The notes under the pieces are model-generated. The model worked only from the letters and a program-made list of their open reading frames with translations, did not search any database and had not been told where the DNA came from. The position numbers were made by a program, and so were the translations under genes. From contig NZ_JAGSYD010000001.1 in assembly GCF_025685575.1 (NCBI RefSeq), positions 1,119,852 through 1,183,851 of the forward strand: DNA of 64,000 bases, read 5' to 3'. Each line of letters opens with the position of its first letter. Positions within the stretch are counted from its first letter, which is position 1. Source of the stretch: Granulicella cerasi (GTDB lineage: Bacteria > Acidobacteriota > Terriglobia > Terriglobales > Acidobacteriaceae). This document shows, in pieces, positions 14,249 through 23,186 of this stretch.

Positions 14249-15496
14249 TTATCGCAACAATACGCGCGCGGTGGCTCCGCGTCCGATCCCTGTTGGGCCC
14301 ACCACGCAGTAGCAGTTCGCGCGCGCGTTCGCTGCTGTATCGCCTGAGCCCTGCCACTCGACCGGGAAGACACGCACGCCGTTCACGCCGCCTTCAAGGC
14401 GCGCAGGGAGGAAGCGCAGCAGTTCGGGCTTGCCTGCGAAAGCGGCTCCTGTAGTGGCTTCGACGAAACACGGCGTCAGCTCGCGGCTTCCTCGCAGAGC
14501 GCGCAGTAACGGCGCAACGAAGAGCCGAAAGCAGACGTCTGTGGAGACAGGATTTCCCGGCAAGCCGAAGAAGTATTGCCAACCGCCATGCTGGCGCGGG
14601 CGCCGGCCAAAGACCACAGGTTTGCCAGGCTGAATGCGCGCGCCGACGAAGAAGAACTCCGCGCCTGTCGCAGCCAGGGCGTCTTCCACAAAATCGTATT
14701 TGCCTGCGGAGACGCCGCCGCTCATCAGCAGCAAATCGCTCAATGCCGCTTCGTCCAGTCGCGCCTTCAGATCGGCCAGCGTGTCGCGCGCGATGGGCAA
14801 CCGCGTGGCGATCGCCCCTTCTGCTTCCGCGAGGGCGGCCAGTGAGTAGCTGTTGGAGTTGTAAATCTCCCACGGCTGTGGCGCCTGCGCGTTGCCGAGT
14901 TCGACAAGTTCATCTCCAGTGGCAATGATCGCCACGGTCGGCTGCGCAAAGACGGTGACGGTGGCCGCACCGCATCCGGCAGCAAGCGCAACGGTGGCCG
15001 CATCGACGACTTCACCTGCTGCCAGCACGGTGTCGCCCGCGTGGGCCTCTGAGCCGCGTGGTACGACGTTCGCCCCTGCGGCGATCTCGCGCCCTGCAGT
15101 GAGCGTGATGGTGCCGTCTACCGCGTGCACGTGCTCAAGCATCACCACGGCATCCGCCCCGGCGGGCAGGGGAGCGCCGGTCATCAGTTCAATAGCCTCG
15201 CCCGCAGCAAGCGACGGGCCTTGCCAGCTTTCGCCAGCCCGCACCTGTCCTACGACTCGCAACCTCGCACCCATATCTGCGGCGCGCAGCGCGTAGCCAT
15301 CGCGCGTGGAGCGATCGAACGGAGGCAGGTCGCGTGGCGTGCAGATGGGCGCAGCGAGCACGCGGCCCCGCGCCTGCGCGAGAGGCACCTGCTCTGCGCG
15401 CTGCGTCGGCGTAAGCGACTGGGCCTCACGCAGAACCACTGCGAGCGCTTCTTCAAAGCTAAGAACCTGCGACACTCTGTTGCTCCTTCTCTTCAT
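14249..15496 (-). CDS. moeA: MoeA, molybdopterin molybdenumtransferase
   Basis: 415 residues, usual for MoeA. It inserts molybdate into adenylylated molybdopterin. Visible landmarks: N-terminal LSFEEALAVVL, PPFDRSTRDGYALRA (substrate loop), TGDELVELG, MSGGVSAGKYDF (MoCF fold, catalytic Asp region) and FGLPGNPVS. The C-terminal beta domain is present. It begins with ATG at 15496 and runs into moaC. The gene lies downstream of a terminator-like hairpin that ends the TPR gene, so it probably has its own promoter within 15497-15510 or in the upstream unit. Confidence 0.95.
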   Translation of the reverse strand: MKRRSNRVSQVLSFEEALAVVLREAQSLTPTQRAEQVPLAQARGRVLAAPICTPRDLPPFDRSTRDGYALRAADMGARLRVVGQVRAGESWQGPSLAAGEAIELMTGAPLPAGADAVVMLEHVHAVDGTITLTAGREIAAGANVVPRGSEAHAGDTVLAAGEVVDAATVALAAGCGAATVTVFAQPTVAIIATGDELVELGNAQAPQPWEIYNSNSYSLAALAEAEGAIATRLPIARDTLADLKARLDEAALSDLLLMSGGVSAGKYDFVEDALAATGAEFFFVGARIQPGKPVVFGRRPRQHGGWQYFFGLPGNPVSTDVCFRLFVAPLLRALRGSRELTPCFVEATTGAAFAGKPELLRFLPARLEGGVNGVRVFPVEWQGSGDTAANARANCYCVVGPTGIGRGATARVLLR

Positions 15497-15510
15497 TCAA
15501 CCAGAAAGCA

Positions 15511-15539
15511 AAAGCCCCGACGCTGTGCGTCGAGGCTTT
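15511..15539 (-). terminator. Intrinsic terminator after the TPR gene
   Basis: A 13-bp stem (minus strand AAAGCCTCGACGC with GCGTCGGGGCTTT) closes a three-base loop and is followed on the minus strand by TGCTTTC. One pair is T-G on the minus strand but would be a C-A mismatch on the plus strand, which favours minus-strand function. Confidence 0.7.
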
Positions 15540-15559
15540 GCCTTGGTGCCGGAGCGAGC

Positions 15560-16753
15560 TTACTTCTTCGCGCCTGCGCGGTAGTGCGTCTGGATCTTAA
15601 TGTTGAGCGATGCCAGCACTTCCTTGACGCTCGCTGCGAACTTTCCGTCCGGAGCCAGGTCGAGGTACTTCTGGTACGCATCTTCGCAACCTGCAGGGAG
15701 AACAACCTTCTGCGTCTTCGGGTCCACCGTCGCCTTCTGCAGCAGCATCTGGCCCTTCACGTAGTAGGGATCAGGACGGTTCGGATCGGCAGCAATCGCC
15801 TTCTCCGCCGCAGTGAGTGCCGCATCGGCGAGCGAGCTGTCCGACTGGCTGGCGTTGAAGAGCACCGCAGCCTGGTTGCCATAGTACTGGCCAGCGTTTG
15901 CAGGCATCAGCTTTACAGCGGACTCATACGAAGCCTGCGCTTCCTGTACCTTGCCCGCGCGAGCCAGCGCGTTGCCCATCTGGTTGTAGGCGGTGGCCTG
16001 GTCCAGCGGCGACGGCTTCTTCGAAGCTGCGTTCAGCTCGATGCCCTTCTTGTACGCGGAGACGGCATCGGCGTACTCCTGCTGCACGTCGGCATCAGCC
16101 ATGGGCGGCTTGCCCTGCGCGCGCAGCGCCTTCGCTGCAGCATCGGCCTTTCCCGTCAGCGCGTCGGCGTAGGTCATCCAGAGGATGCTTTCTTCCGGCT
16201 TCTGCGTCGTCGCCTGCTTCATGTCGGCAACGTCCTTGTCCCAGTTCGGGGTCGGAGCATGCATATCGTCGCGCACAGCCTTCAGCGTCGCGTTCAGGTT
16301 GTTGATCACCGCGTTACCGGCCACCACCGAAGCGTTCTTCGCCTTGAACTCTTCAATCGCCTTACGCTCTTCCGGCGTGAGCTGCTTCATGTACTCTTCG
16401 CGGGTCATGTCGAAGTCCAGCGTGAGGTCGCCGTTCGGCGTTACCTTCAACTGCTGGCGATCCGCGAACTTGTCGCCCTGCACGACGTACACGACGTAGT
16501 CACCGGGAGCGATGCCCGTGGCGGAGTATGTGCCGTCGGCGCCCAGAGGGGCCTTGTTCAGCATCTTCGCTTCTTTGCCTGCGGCCGTTACGTCCTTGGT
16601 GAACTCCACGTCACCCGTGGTGATCGGCTGTCCAGCAGCGTTGATCACCTTACCGTGAACCTTTGCTGCGTCCTGCTGAGCCATTGCCAGCGTGCCGGTG
16701 GTCAACGTGGCCGTCAGGGCCAGCGTCATCATCTTCGCGTTCCAGTTTGTCAT
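15560..16753 (-). CDS. Secreted TPR protein with carboxypeptidase-regulatory-like domain
   Basis: 397 residues from the ATG at 16753, chosen because AAAGGA sits four bases upstream and a signal peptide follows at once (MTLALTATLTTGTLAMAQ). After the signal is a beta-sandwich resembling the carboxypeptidase regulatory domain (KVHGKVINAAGQPITTG, about 33-120). A helical segment follows, then TPR-like repeats (TAYNQMGNALARAGKVQEAQ, YYGNQAAVLFNAS, DPYYVKGQMLLQKA). It is probably a periplasmic scaffold; partners are unknown. It ends with a Lys-rich tail and a terminator. It lies 55 bp downstream of the DUF2007 gene on the same strand. Confidence 0.85.
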   Translation of the reverse strand: MTNWNAKMMTLALTATLTTGTLAMAQQDAAKVHGKVINAAGQPITTGDVEFTKDVTAAGKEAKMLNKAPLGADGTYSATGIAPGDYVVYVVQGDKFADRQQLKVTPNGDLTLDFDMTREEYMKQLTPEERKAIEEFKAKNASVVAGNAVINNLNATLKAVRDDMHAPTPNWDKDVADMKQATTQKPEESILWMTYADALTGKADAAAKALRAQGKPPMADADVQQEYADAVSAYKKGIELNAASKKPSPLDQATAYNQMGNALARAGKVQEAQASYESAVKLMPANAGQYYGNQAAVLFNASQSDSSLADAALTAAEKAIAADPNRPDPYYVKGQMLLQKATVDPKTQKVVLPAGCEDAYQKYLDLAPDGKFAASVKEVLASLNIKIQTHYRAGAKK

Positions 16754-16808
16754 GTGTCCTTTGTCCTCTTCGGGCATTGATCGCATTCGCCCGGCAGCAT
16801 CGCTTAAG

Positions 16809-17096
16809 TTACTCCACCAGATCGGAGTCGGCAACATGCTCGCCTGCGAGTTCGGCGGCGGTGACCTCTTCCAAAGACGCATCCTGCGCGCCGAGCACTT
16901 CGAGCGCGGCGGCTTCATCTTCAGCGCGTACCAGCAGCCGAGCGGTGAAGGCTACAGGAATCAGGCCATTCGCATTCTCGCCCTGTAGAAATCCACTGAT
17001 GCCCGCTGCTTCCAGAGCAGACAAAGCTACCTGGGCCGAAGCCGGTTCAGGATACGTCGCCACCGTTACAAGGTTGTTGCCCGTTGTTTCGCTCAT
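16809..17096 (-). CDS. DUF2007-like putative signal-transducing protein
   Basis: 95 residues. The core VTVATYPEPASAQVALSALEAAGI then LLVRAEDEAAALEVLG matches the beta-alpha-beta layout of DUF2007 proteins, a ferredoxin-like family annotated as putative prokaryotic signal transducers without an established role. The C-terminal tail is acidic. An AAGGTGG-like ribosome-binding site lies about eight bases before the ATG. It sits between the DUF3108 gene (32 bp upstream) and the TPR gene, so it likely belongs to the long minus-strand unit that begins with waaA. Confidence 0.8.
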   Translation of the reverse strand: MSETTGNNLVTVATYPEPASAQVALSALEAAGISGFLQGENANGLIPVAFTARLLVRAEDEAAALEVLGAQDASLEEVTAAELAGEHVADSDLVE

Positions 17097-17128
17097 CGCA
17101 CTTCCACCTTTCGCGACGCCACTGATTT

Positions 17129-17938
17129 CTAGCGGAAATCCACCGACTGCAGGTGGAACGTAATCGTTCCCCAGAACAGGCGGGCCTGAACCTGTACCGG
17201 CAGATGACGCGCATCGTCGGTGTACCAGATCCAGATGGAGCCGCGGTTTTTCACCACGCCTTCATCAGCGGTCGCTTGAACTTTGACGGTCTGAAAGGTG
17301 CCAGCGGGTGTCTTGATTTCTTCCTTAGCTTCAACTTTCATGCCGACCGTTACGGTGCGCATGGAGTCCGCGAGCGGGAAGCTCACTGTCTGCCCCACCA
17401 CCAGCGGCTGCGACTGCGTATAGAACATCGCGCTCAAAGAGTCGGTCACGCACGCCGGAATGTTGGCTTCCTTGTGCGTCGCGGTGCCCTTTACGAGATT
17501 GCGCTCGTTCTGCGTCTGCTTGCCGTGGGGATAGTCGAAGGCCAGTTCGCTGGCGATCTTGCGACGGCCTTCCTGGATCTGTTTGTTGAAGCCGGTCGAG
17601 CAGCCCGTCCTGGGATCGAGACCGGCCTGGAAGCGATCGACGACAGGGAAGAGCATGTTGACCGCACCCGTGGAATCACCGGTCGCCGTGATCTTCAACA
17701 TGCCGTTCTGCTGGTCCAGATGAAAGATAGCGGTGCCGGCCTGGAAGACGCGCCAGTCCACGCTGAAGGTCAACGTCTGGTGCGCGGGCCAGCTGAAGCC
17801 GGGCATCGGCGGCTGCAGGGTAGGAATGGGCTTCTGCGCGACCGGCGGCTTGGCGCCGAAGACCTGCGCCGACGCGGCGAGCGAACATCCGAAAAACAGG
17901 CAGAAGGTGGCCGCTCGAGCCAGCACGCGAAGATTCAA
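17129..17938 (-). CDS. Exported DUF3108 protein
   Basis: 269 residues. A signal peptide (ATFCLFFGCSLAASAQ) leads a beta-rich protein with TLTFSVDWRVFQAGTA near the start and GSIWIWYTDDARHLPVQVQ followed by GTITFHL near the end, characteristic of DUF3108. The family is periplasmic or envelope-associated and its role is not established. The start is TTG at 17938 with AAGGA five bases upstream. It is downstream of the LPS-core genes and the ICMT-like gene, which supports an envelope role. Confidence 0.85.
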   Translation of the reverse strand: MNLRVLARAATFCLFFGCSLAASAQVFGAKPPVAQKPIPTLQPPMPGFSWPAHQTLTFSVDWRVFQAGTAIFHLDQQNGMLKITATGDSTGAVNMLFPVVDRFQAGLDPRTGCSTGFNKQIQEGRRKIASELAFDYPHGKQTQNERNLVKGTATHKEANIPACVTDSLSAMFYTQSQPLVVGQTVSFPLADSMRTVTVGMKVEAKEEIKTPAGTFQTVKVQATADEGVVKNRGSIWIWYTDDARHLPVQVQARLFWGTITFHLQSVDFR

Positions 17939-17969
17939 CAGAGTCCTTCTCCCGTCGCGGAGGTATGGT

Positions 17970-18551
17970 TTAGAGACGCCCGCGGAGCAGCAGCATCCGC
18001 AGCACTAGCAGCGCGTAAATCGCCGCTGCGCCCATGGCAGCATTGTACTCGCGATGATGCAGGTACCGCTCCCGCGAGAAGGCGCCGGCACCGGTGTCCT
18101 GGCCTTCGAAACGGGCTGCGGTGAAGCGGGGCAGCAGACGTGGCACGCGGCGGGCATAGTCGTCGAAGCCCGCAAAGTGCTCGCGCAGAAAGGCTTCCTC
18201 CGACAGAATCGTCGGCAGGTAGATCATCAGAAACAGCCCGACCAGCAACGCCGCCAGCCACCAGCGACCAGCCGCGATCGCAATGCCGAAGGCGATGCCC
18301 ATGCTACCAAGGTAAAGAGGATTGCGCGTGTAAGCGTAGGGGCCGGTGCGCGTGAGCTCGGCGTTCTTCTTCACATAACCTGCGGCGTATCCACGCAGCC
18401 AGAGTCCCGGCAGCACCAGCACCAGTCCGGCGGCGAGCAGCGGCCACGTAGGACGCGCGAAGATCAGGAAGAGCACGGCCGTGACAAAGCCCAGGGGCAC
18501 GCGAATCCGTCGCGCGATCTTCTGCCATCCTGTCCGTTGCACTGCAGCCAT
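17970..18551 (-). CDS. Isoprenylcysteine carboxylmethyltransferase-like membrane protein
   Basis: 193 residues with about four membrane segments (FVTAVLFLIFA, LLAAGLVLVLPGLWL, GSMGIAFGIAIAAG, WLAALLVGLFLMIY). Between them is the family motif TGPYAYTRNPLYLGSM, where R-N-P-x-Y contributes to SAM binding, and later EEAFLREHFAGFDDYARRVPR. Bacterial ICMT/PEMT-like enzymes methylate lipids or small substrates; the substrate is unknown. It starts four bases after the heptosyltransferase stop, so it is probably translated from the same mRNA. Confidence 0.88.
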   Translation of the reverse strand: MAAVQRTGWQKIARRIRVPLGFVTAVLFLIFARPTWPLLAAGLVLVLPGLWLRGYAAGYVKKNAELTRTGPYAYTRNPLYLGSMGIAFGIAIAAGRWWLAALLVGLFLMIYLPTILSEEAFLREHFAGFDDYARRVPRLLPRFTAARFEGQDTGAGAFSRERYLHHREYNAAMGAAAIYALLVLRMLLLRGRL

Positions 18552-18555
18552 CTGG

Positions 18556-19599
18556 CTATTGTCTCAAAGGATCGGCGATCCGGCTTGCCGCATCTGGGTT
18601 CACTGCAGTCATCACGTCTTCGACGCTGATGCTCGCGAGCCCCGCCTCGGTTTCGGCGGTGCGCTTGTACGTGGTTTGCGAAAGCGGTCTACGCAGCACG
18701 ACGCTCGGCCCCGGCCCCCAGGGCCCATTGCGCTCCGGCGAAGTGGGGCCGAAGAGCGCTACCGTTGGCACGGCCAGCGTGGCGGCCAGGTGCATTGGCC
18801 CCGAGTCATTGCCCACGCACAGATCGACGCGTCGCATCAGCGCCACCAGCCCGGCCACGTTGCATACCACCATCCGCGCTGCGCCCTCGCTTGCTGCGAT
18901 CACCTCGAGAGCATCGGGCGCGTCCTTCTTGGCGGCATTCACCACGACGTCGTAGCCGGCTTCGCGCAACTGCGTGGCGAGCGCACCGAACTTTGCGTTC
19001 GGCCAACTCTTCGCGCCCCAGCCGCCTCCGGCTGCAAGCAACGCCAGCGGACGTCGCAACACGGCCTCGCGTTCAGCCCATTCCTCGGCCCAGCCGATGC
19101 GCGGCAACGCCACGCCCTTCGCCAGCACTGACTCAAGCTCCACGCCCACGGCATCGCCCAGCAGCGACAGACCCTGATCCACCACATGCGTCCCACGCCG
19201 CACGCACTTGCGGCCATAGAGGTTTGCCGCAAACCCCTCGCGCGGATCGCTGTACCCAGCCAGCGTCTTTCCGCCAGCCAGTCGCCCGATCAGCGCCGAG
19301 CGCAGGGTTCCCTGCATGTCGACGACGAGGTCATACTGCCCGCGCAACTTGCGGAACGCCAGCAACGACGCCAGCGTCTCGCGCGAGAACGGCTTCTGCT
19401 TCCACTTGCGGATGGGCACCGCGAAGCTGCGGTCAACGACCGGGCCCGGCTCATCCCAGTTCGTCAGCAGCGGCTGCCATCGTTCATCGATGACCCAGTC
19501 GATGCGCGTCTCTGGCCTCATTCGCTTGAGCGCCGCAGCGGCAGGCAGCGCGTGGAGCACATCGCCCATCGCGCCCACGCGCACGATCAACACCTTCAT
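18556..19599 (-). CDS. waaC: GT9 glycosyltransferase, LPS heptosyltransferase I-like
   Basis: 347 residues. The start VLIVRVGAMGDVLHALPAA is the GT9 N-terminal signature. The C-terminal donor-binding region has CVGNDSGPMHLAA and ALFGPTSPERNGPWG, as in WaaC, which transfers heptose to Kdo of the LPS inner core. The 4-bp overlap with lpxK and the position after waaA support a role in LPS core assembly at the cytoplasmic face of the inner membrane. The exact acceptor cannot be read from sequence. The symbol is by similarity. Confidence 0.88.
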   Translation of the reverse strand: MKVLIVRVGAMGDVLHALPAAAALKRMRPETRIDWVIDERWQPLLTNWDEPGPVVDRSFAVPIRKWKQKPFSRETLASLLAFRKLRGQYDLVVDMQGTLRSALIGRLAGGKTLAGYSDPREGFAANLYGRKCVRRGTHVVDQGLSLLGDAVGVELESVLAKGVALPRIGWAEEWAEREAVLRRPLALLAAGGGWGAKSWPNAKFGALATQLREAGYDVVVNAAKKDAPDALEVIAASEGAARMVVCNVAGLVALMRRVDLCVGNDSGPMHLAATLAVPTVALFGPTSPERNGPWGPGPSVVLRRPLSQTTYKRTAETEAGLASISVEDVMTAVNPDAASRIADPLRQ

Positions 19600-20627
19600 C
19601 GCAGACGCTCCTTCAAGTCGTGCAATACCTGGGCCTCGTCCACGAACGAAACGCGCAACTTCGCCACCATCAGCGGACCAAACGCACTCAGCCGCTCGCG
19701 CATAGGCGCGGTCAGTTTCACCGCATCTTTTTCCGTCGTCACGAAGCCTGAAGCTCGCAGCTTCTCTGCGGTGGCGATGATCTCGTCCATGTTGCCGAGC
19801 GTGTAGGCGTGATGATCGGCAAACGCGATCGTGTCGATGATGCCGCAGCCTGCACTCAGCACGCTCTTTGCAAAGTCCACCGGGCGAGCGATCGCGCAGA
19901 AGCCGAGGGGGCGCAGTCCTGCGCCAAGAACTCGTAGCGGTCCATCGAAGTGCAGGTTACGACGAATGCTCCAGAGCTTCGCGTCGGTGCGCATGGCTCG
20001 ACGCACTCTCGCTTCCACGAACTCACGCTCGTCTTCGCGCACCACGACGACGTCCGCACGTCGTAGCGCGGCCAGGGACTCGCGCAGATTGCCCGCTGGC
20101 AGCAGCGCATCGTCAAGATCTTCGCGCGTGAGGAGCACGGCATCGAGCGAACGCGCCAACCGCACATGCTGAAAGCCGTCGTCGAGCAAGTGAATCCGTC
20201 GCGCGTTCGTTTCGTTGAGCTCGGTGGCGTCCTCTGCGGCAAGTCCGGCGAGAAAGCGATCGCTGTTGACCCACACTGCTGCTCCGGTGGCCTGTGCCAT
20301 CATCACAGGCTCGTCACCAAACCACTGCGCATCGACAGCGATATCGCCGCCGCGCTCCGCTGTCAGCAGCTTTACCTGCTCAACACCATCGCCGAGCCGT
20401 CGATAGCCGCGCGTCAGCACGTCGACCTCCCAGCCTTCCTGCTGCAGCAGGCGCGCGAGCGCAATCACCACAGGCGTCTTGCCCGCACCCCCTGCGGAGA
20501 GGCTGCCCACGCTGAGCACCGGCCAGAAAAGGCTGCGCTGTTGGCTCAGCTTCACCGCCTGCGACATGCGCGACAGGCCGGCATAGATCGGCACGAGCGG
20601 CCATGCCCAAGGACGCCGCGCGCTCAT
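19596..20627 (-). CDS. lpxK: LpxK, tetraacyldisaccharide 4'-kinase
   Basis: 343 residues, usual length. It phosphorylates the 4' position of the lipid A disaccharide precursor. The Walker A-like VGSLSAGGAGKTPV lies at about residues 40-53, with an N-terminal hydrophobic helix (PWAWPLVPIYAGL) that anchors the enzyme to the membrane. HLLDDGFQHVRL matches the conserved DDGxQH motif. Overlaps of 4 bp with waaA upstream and the heptosyltransferase downstream show a tightly coupled lipid A/core operon. Confidence 0.95.
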   Translation of the reverse strand: MSARRPWAWPLVPIYAGLSRMSQAVKLSQQRSLFWPVLSVGSLSAGGAGKTPVVIALARLLQQEGWEVDVLTRGYRRLGDGVEQVKLLTAERGGDIAVDAQWFGDEPVMMAQATGAAVWVNSDRFLAGLAAEDATELNETNARRIHLLDDGFQHVRLARSLDAVLLTREDLDDALLPAGNLRESLAALRRADVVVVREDEREFVEARVRRAMRTDAKLWSIRRNLHFDGPLRVLGAGLRPLGFCAIARPVDFAKSVLSAGCGIIDTIAFADHHAYTLGNMDEIIATAEKLRASGFVTTEKDAVKLTAPMRERLSAFGPLMVAKLRVSFVDEAQVLHDLKERLR

Positions 20628-21946
20628 GCCTGCACCGCTTTCACGATCTCTGCGACAGCCCGCGCGGTCGCGCCCTGTTGCGACTCGAAGACCGCCCGCC
20701 CACGTTCACCCATGGCGCGTGTTTCGTCTGGGCGCGAGAGCATCTCGCGAATCATAGTGATCGCCGCGTGAGACAACGCACTGGGGACATCTTTGGGCGA
20801 GATTTGTCTGACTTCTATGTCGGTGGGTACGATGCGAATTGCGTTGGCCTCTTGCATCGCGTTGACGACTCCGCGGAAGTTTTCAAAGGACGGCCCCATG
20901 AGAACCGGCACGCCAAACTGCGCGGGCTCCAGTGGATTGTGTCCACCACGCTTTACCAGCGAGCCACCCACGAAAGCCAGATCCGCAACCGCGTACAGAG
21001 CCGCGAGATCCCCGATCGTGTCCAGCACTACGATTTGCGTGTTGTCGTCGAATGATCCGCCTTTGATCTCCGTCGCACGTAGCACAGGCTGGTGCTTTGC
21101 GATGTTGTAGGCCGCCTCAAAATTCTCAGGATGGCGAGGGGCCAGGACGAGCAGCGGTCTGTCGTCCACGGGAAACGAATTGATGGCTTCGACCATCGTT
21201 ACATCTTCGGAAGGGTTCTCGCCGAGCGTGCTGCCTGCCACCAGGATGCGGCGACCATGTGCGAGCGCGAGTATTCGATCGGCGAGCGCTGAGTTCTTTG
21301 GCGGACGCACGTCGTACTTCAGGTTGCCAGCCGCCTTGGCGTTCGCTGCACCAAGCTCCTGCAGTCGTCGCGCGTCTTCCTCGCTCTGCGCGAGGAACAC
21401 CGACACCTTCGCCAACACATGCTTCCAAAGCCAGCGCACCTTGAGCGCGCGTCTGTAAGAGCGATCACTTACGCGCGCATTCGCCACGATACGCGGTATA
21501 CCACGGCGTTGTGCTTCGTGCAGCAGACGCGGCCAAAGCTCACTCTCCATCAGCACAAGAGCTGCGGGCTCCAGTGCGTTGAGATACGCCCGCACCGTCC
21601 ACGCAAAATCAAGCGGCATGTAGAAGACGCGTTCGGCGCCAAAGCGTTCGCGTGCCAGCGCCTGTCCGGTTCGCGTCGTGGTGGAGATCACCACGCGCCA
21701 GCCATCGCCCAGCGCGGCCTCTAACTCGCTGACCAGACGCGTGGCTGCCAGCGTTTCGCCGACGCTCACCGCATGGACCCACACCACACGCCTGCCCGCC
21801 ACGTAGCTTTGCAGCGCCCGCGGCACCGCTCCCAGGCGCTGCTGCAGGCCTTCGCGATAGCGTGCAGTCGTGGCCATGCGCAGCAGCCACCACGGCGCGC
21901 TCACAAGCAGCCCCACCGCCAGCAGCAAGCTGTAGACGAGCATCAA
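20624..21946 (-). CDS. waaA: WaaA (KdtA), Kdo transferase
   Basis: 440 residues, near the normal ~425. An N-terminal membrane anchor (LVYSLLLAVGLLVSAPWWLL) is followed by RLGAVP, VWVHAVSVGE (conserved catalytic Glu) and STTTRTGQALA. The GT-B C-terminal domain has VAGSTLGENPSED, LVLAPRHPENF and AFVGGSLVKRGGHNPLEPA. It attaches Kdo to lipid A. This is the first gene of the minus-strand run waaA-lpxK-waaC-ICMT. The 69-bp gap to the divergent gene at 22019 should hold the operon promoter, though no clear boxes were seen. Confidence 0.95.
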   Translation of the reverse strand: MMLVYSLLLAVGLLVSAPWWLLRMATTARYREGLQQRLGAVPRALQSYVAGRRVVWVHAVSVGETLAATRLVSELEAALGDGWRVVISTTTRTGQALARERFGAERVFYMPLDFAWTVRAYLNALEPAALVLMESELWPRLLHEAQRRGIPRIVANARVSDRSYRRALKVRWLWKHVLAKVSVFLAQSEEDARRLQELGAANAKAAGNLKYDVRPPKNSALADRILALAHGRRILVAGSTLGENPSEDVTMVEAINSFPVDDRPLLVLAPRHPENFEAAYNIAKHQPVLRATEIKGGSFDDNTQIVVLDTIGDLAALYAVADLAFVGGSLVKRGGHNPLEPAQFGVPVLMGPSFENFRGVVNAMQEANAIRIVPTDIEVRQISPKDVPSALSHAAITMIREMLSRPDETRAMGERGRAVFESQQGATARAVAEIVKAVQA

Positions 21947-22018
21947 CCTCGGCCTCGCACGCCGTAGACCTTCACCGGTTTTGCCTCGTCCATCACAGGG
22001 AGAGGATAATCAATCGTG

Positions 22019-22672
22019 ATGCGTCTCCGCACTCTTTCGACGATTCTCGTGCTCGCCACCGCAACTTCGCTGGCCCACGCCGACAAGCCGCGCAAGCCCA
22101 AAGCTCCTCTGCCTGCGGCGCAATACGCCATGCACGACGAGCATAAGCAGGAGCACGTCACCATCGCGGCCGAGCCGGGGGACAACAAAGAGACGCGACC
22201 CGACACGCGGCTCGATTATCTCGGCCACCAGATGATGCCGATTCGCGTGATCGTCACCAACGACTCGGAGAAGCCCATCACGCTCTCCGATGCACGCATC
22301 GACTTCATCACCGGCGACAGCACGAAGGTGCTCGCGGCCACGCCTGATGACCTGAACCGCCGCTTCTTCGAGATGAAGCAGGCCGGGCCGAAGAAGATTC
22401 CGCTGCCCGGTCCGCTGCCTTCGATCACGTATCACAAGAAGCCGATCGACACGAAGATCCTCGCCGATGACGCGGACTTCGGCTTCAAGACCACCACCGT
22501 GAAGCCGCACGAAACCGTTGCCGGTTACCTCTTCTACGACATGCAGGGGCTCGACACGCCGGTGCTGAAAAACGCCACGCTGGAGCTGCGCAAGGTGCGT
22601 TGGGTGAGCGGTGAAAATCAGCAGGGCGACGCGCTCGACAGCTTCGAAATTCCACTGACAGGCACGAAGTAA
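22019..22672 (+). CDS. Exported protein of unknown function
   Basis: 217 residues. A signal peptide (TLSTILVLATATSLAHA) is followed by a Lys/Pro-rich segment. The mature domain reads as an immunoglobulin-like beta-sandwich: MMPIRVIVTNDSEKPITL, ARIDFITGD, TVKPHETVAGYLFYD, NATLELRKVRW. That pattern resembles domains that describe free-standing envelope proteins in Acidobacteriota, but I do not recognise a named family. A GTG at 22016 is directly before the ATG, with GGGAGAGGA about ten bases upstream. The next gene (GNAT) begins two bases after its stop. Confidence 0.8.
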   Translation: MRLRTLSTILVLATATSLAHADKPRKPKAPLPAAQYAMHDEHKQEHVTIAAEPGDNKETRPDTRLDYLGHQMMPIRVIVTNDSEKPITLSDARIDFITGDSTKVLAATPDDLNRRFFEMKQAGPKKIPLPGPLPSITYHKKPIDTKILADDADFGFKTTTVKPHETVAGYLFYDMQGLDTPVLKNATLELRKVRWVSGENQQGDALDSFEIPLTGTK

Positions 22673-22674
22673 CG

Positions 22675-23175
22675 ATGAGTTTGCAGATCCGCTGGGCAAC
22701 GCCCGCTGACGTTCCCACGATCCTCGGTTTCATCCGCGAGCTCGCCGAGTATGAGCGTGAACCCGACGCTGTGCTCGCTACAGAAGCTGACCTGCTGCGC
22801 GACGGCTTTACCGAGCCGCGGCGCTTTCGCTGCTTCATTGCGCAGTTCGACGGCGCACCCGCAGGCTTTGCGCTCTTCTTCACCAGTTACTCGACGTGGC
22901 GCGGTCATCATGGCATTCGCCTCGAAGACCTCTACATAACGCCGTCGCTGCGAAGTCGCGGCATCGGGAAGGCGCTGCTCGCCTCTGTGGCGAAGATCGC
23001 CGTGGACGAAGGCTGCCCACGCCTGGAGTGGGACGTGCTCGCGTGGAATGAGCCTGCGATTCGCGTTTACGAACGCATCGGTGCGCACACGCAGACCGAG
23101 TGGCGCATCATGCGCATCGCGGACGAAAAGCTGCATGCGCTTGCCGGACAAGCGCCATCGGTCGCAGAAGCATAA
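22675..23175 (+). CDS. GNAT family N-acetyltransferase
   Basis: 166 residues. It shows the GNAT fold order: IRWATPADVPTILGFIRELAEYE, then FALFFTSYSTWRGHHGIRLEDLYI, then acetyl-CoA pyrophosphate loop SRGIGKALL (R/Q-x-x-G-x-G/A) at about 101-109, and NEPAIRVYERIGA. The EDLYI strand and overall layout resemble spermidine/diamine acetyltransferases (SSAT-like), but the substrate is not certain. It begins two bases after the stop of the exported protein, so translation is likely coupled; trmFO follows 11 bp downstream. Confidence 0.9.
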   Translation: MSLQIRWATPADVPTILGFIRELAEYEREPDAVLATEADLLRDGFTEPRRFRCFIAQFDGAPAGFALFFTSYSTWRGHHGIRLEDLYITPSLRSRGIGKALLASVAKIAVDEGCPRLEWDVLAWNEPAIRVYERIGAHTQTEWRIMRIADEKLHALAGQAPSVAEA

Positions 23176-23186
23176 ACTTAAGAGCG

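Noticed and set aside
21943..22018. Short minus-strand ORF before waaA ending in DEAKPVKVYGVRGRG
   Set aside because: Most of its frame lies antisense to the exported protein gene; no sign of a real start.
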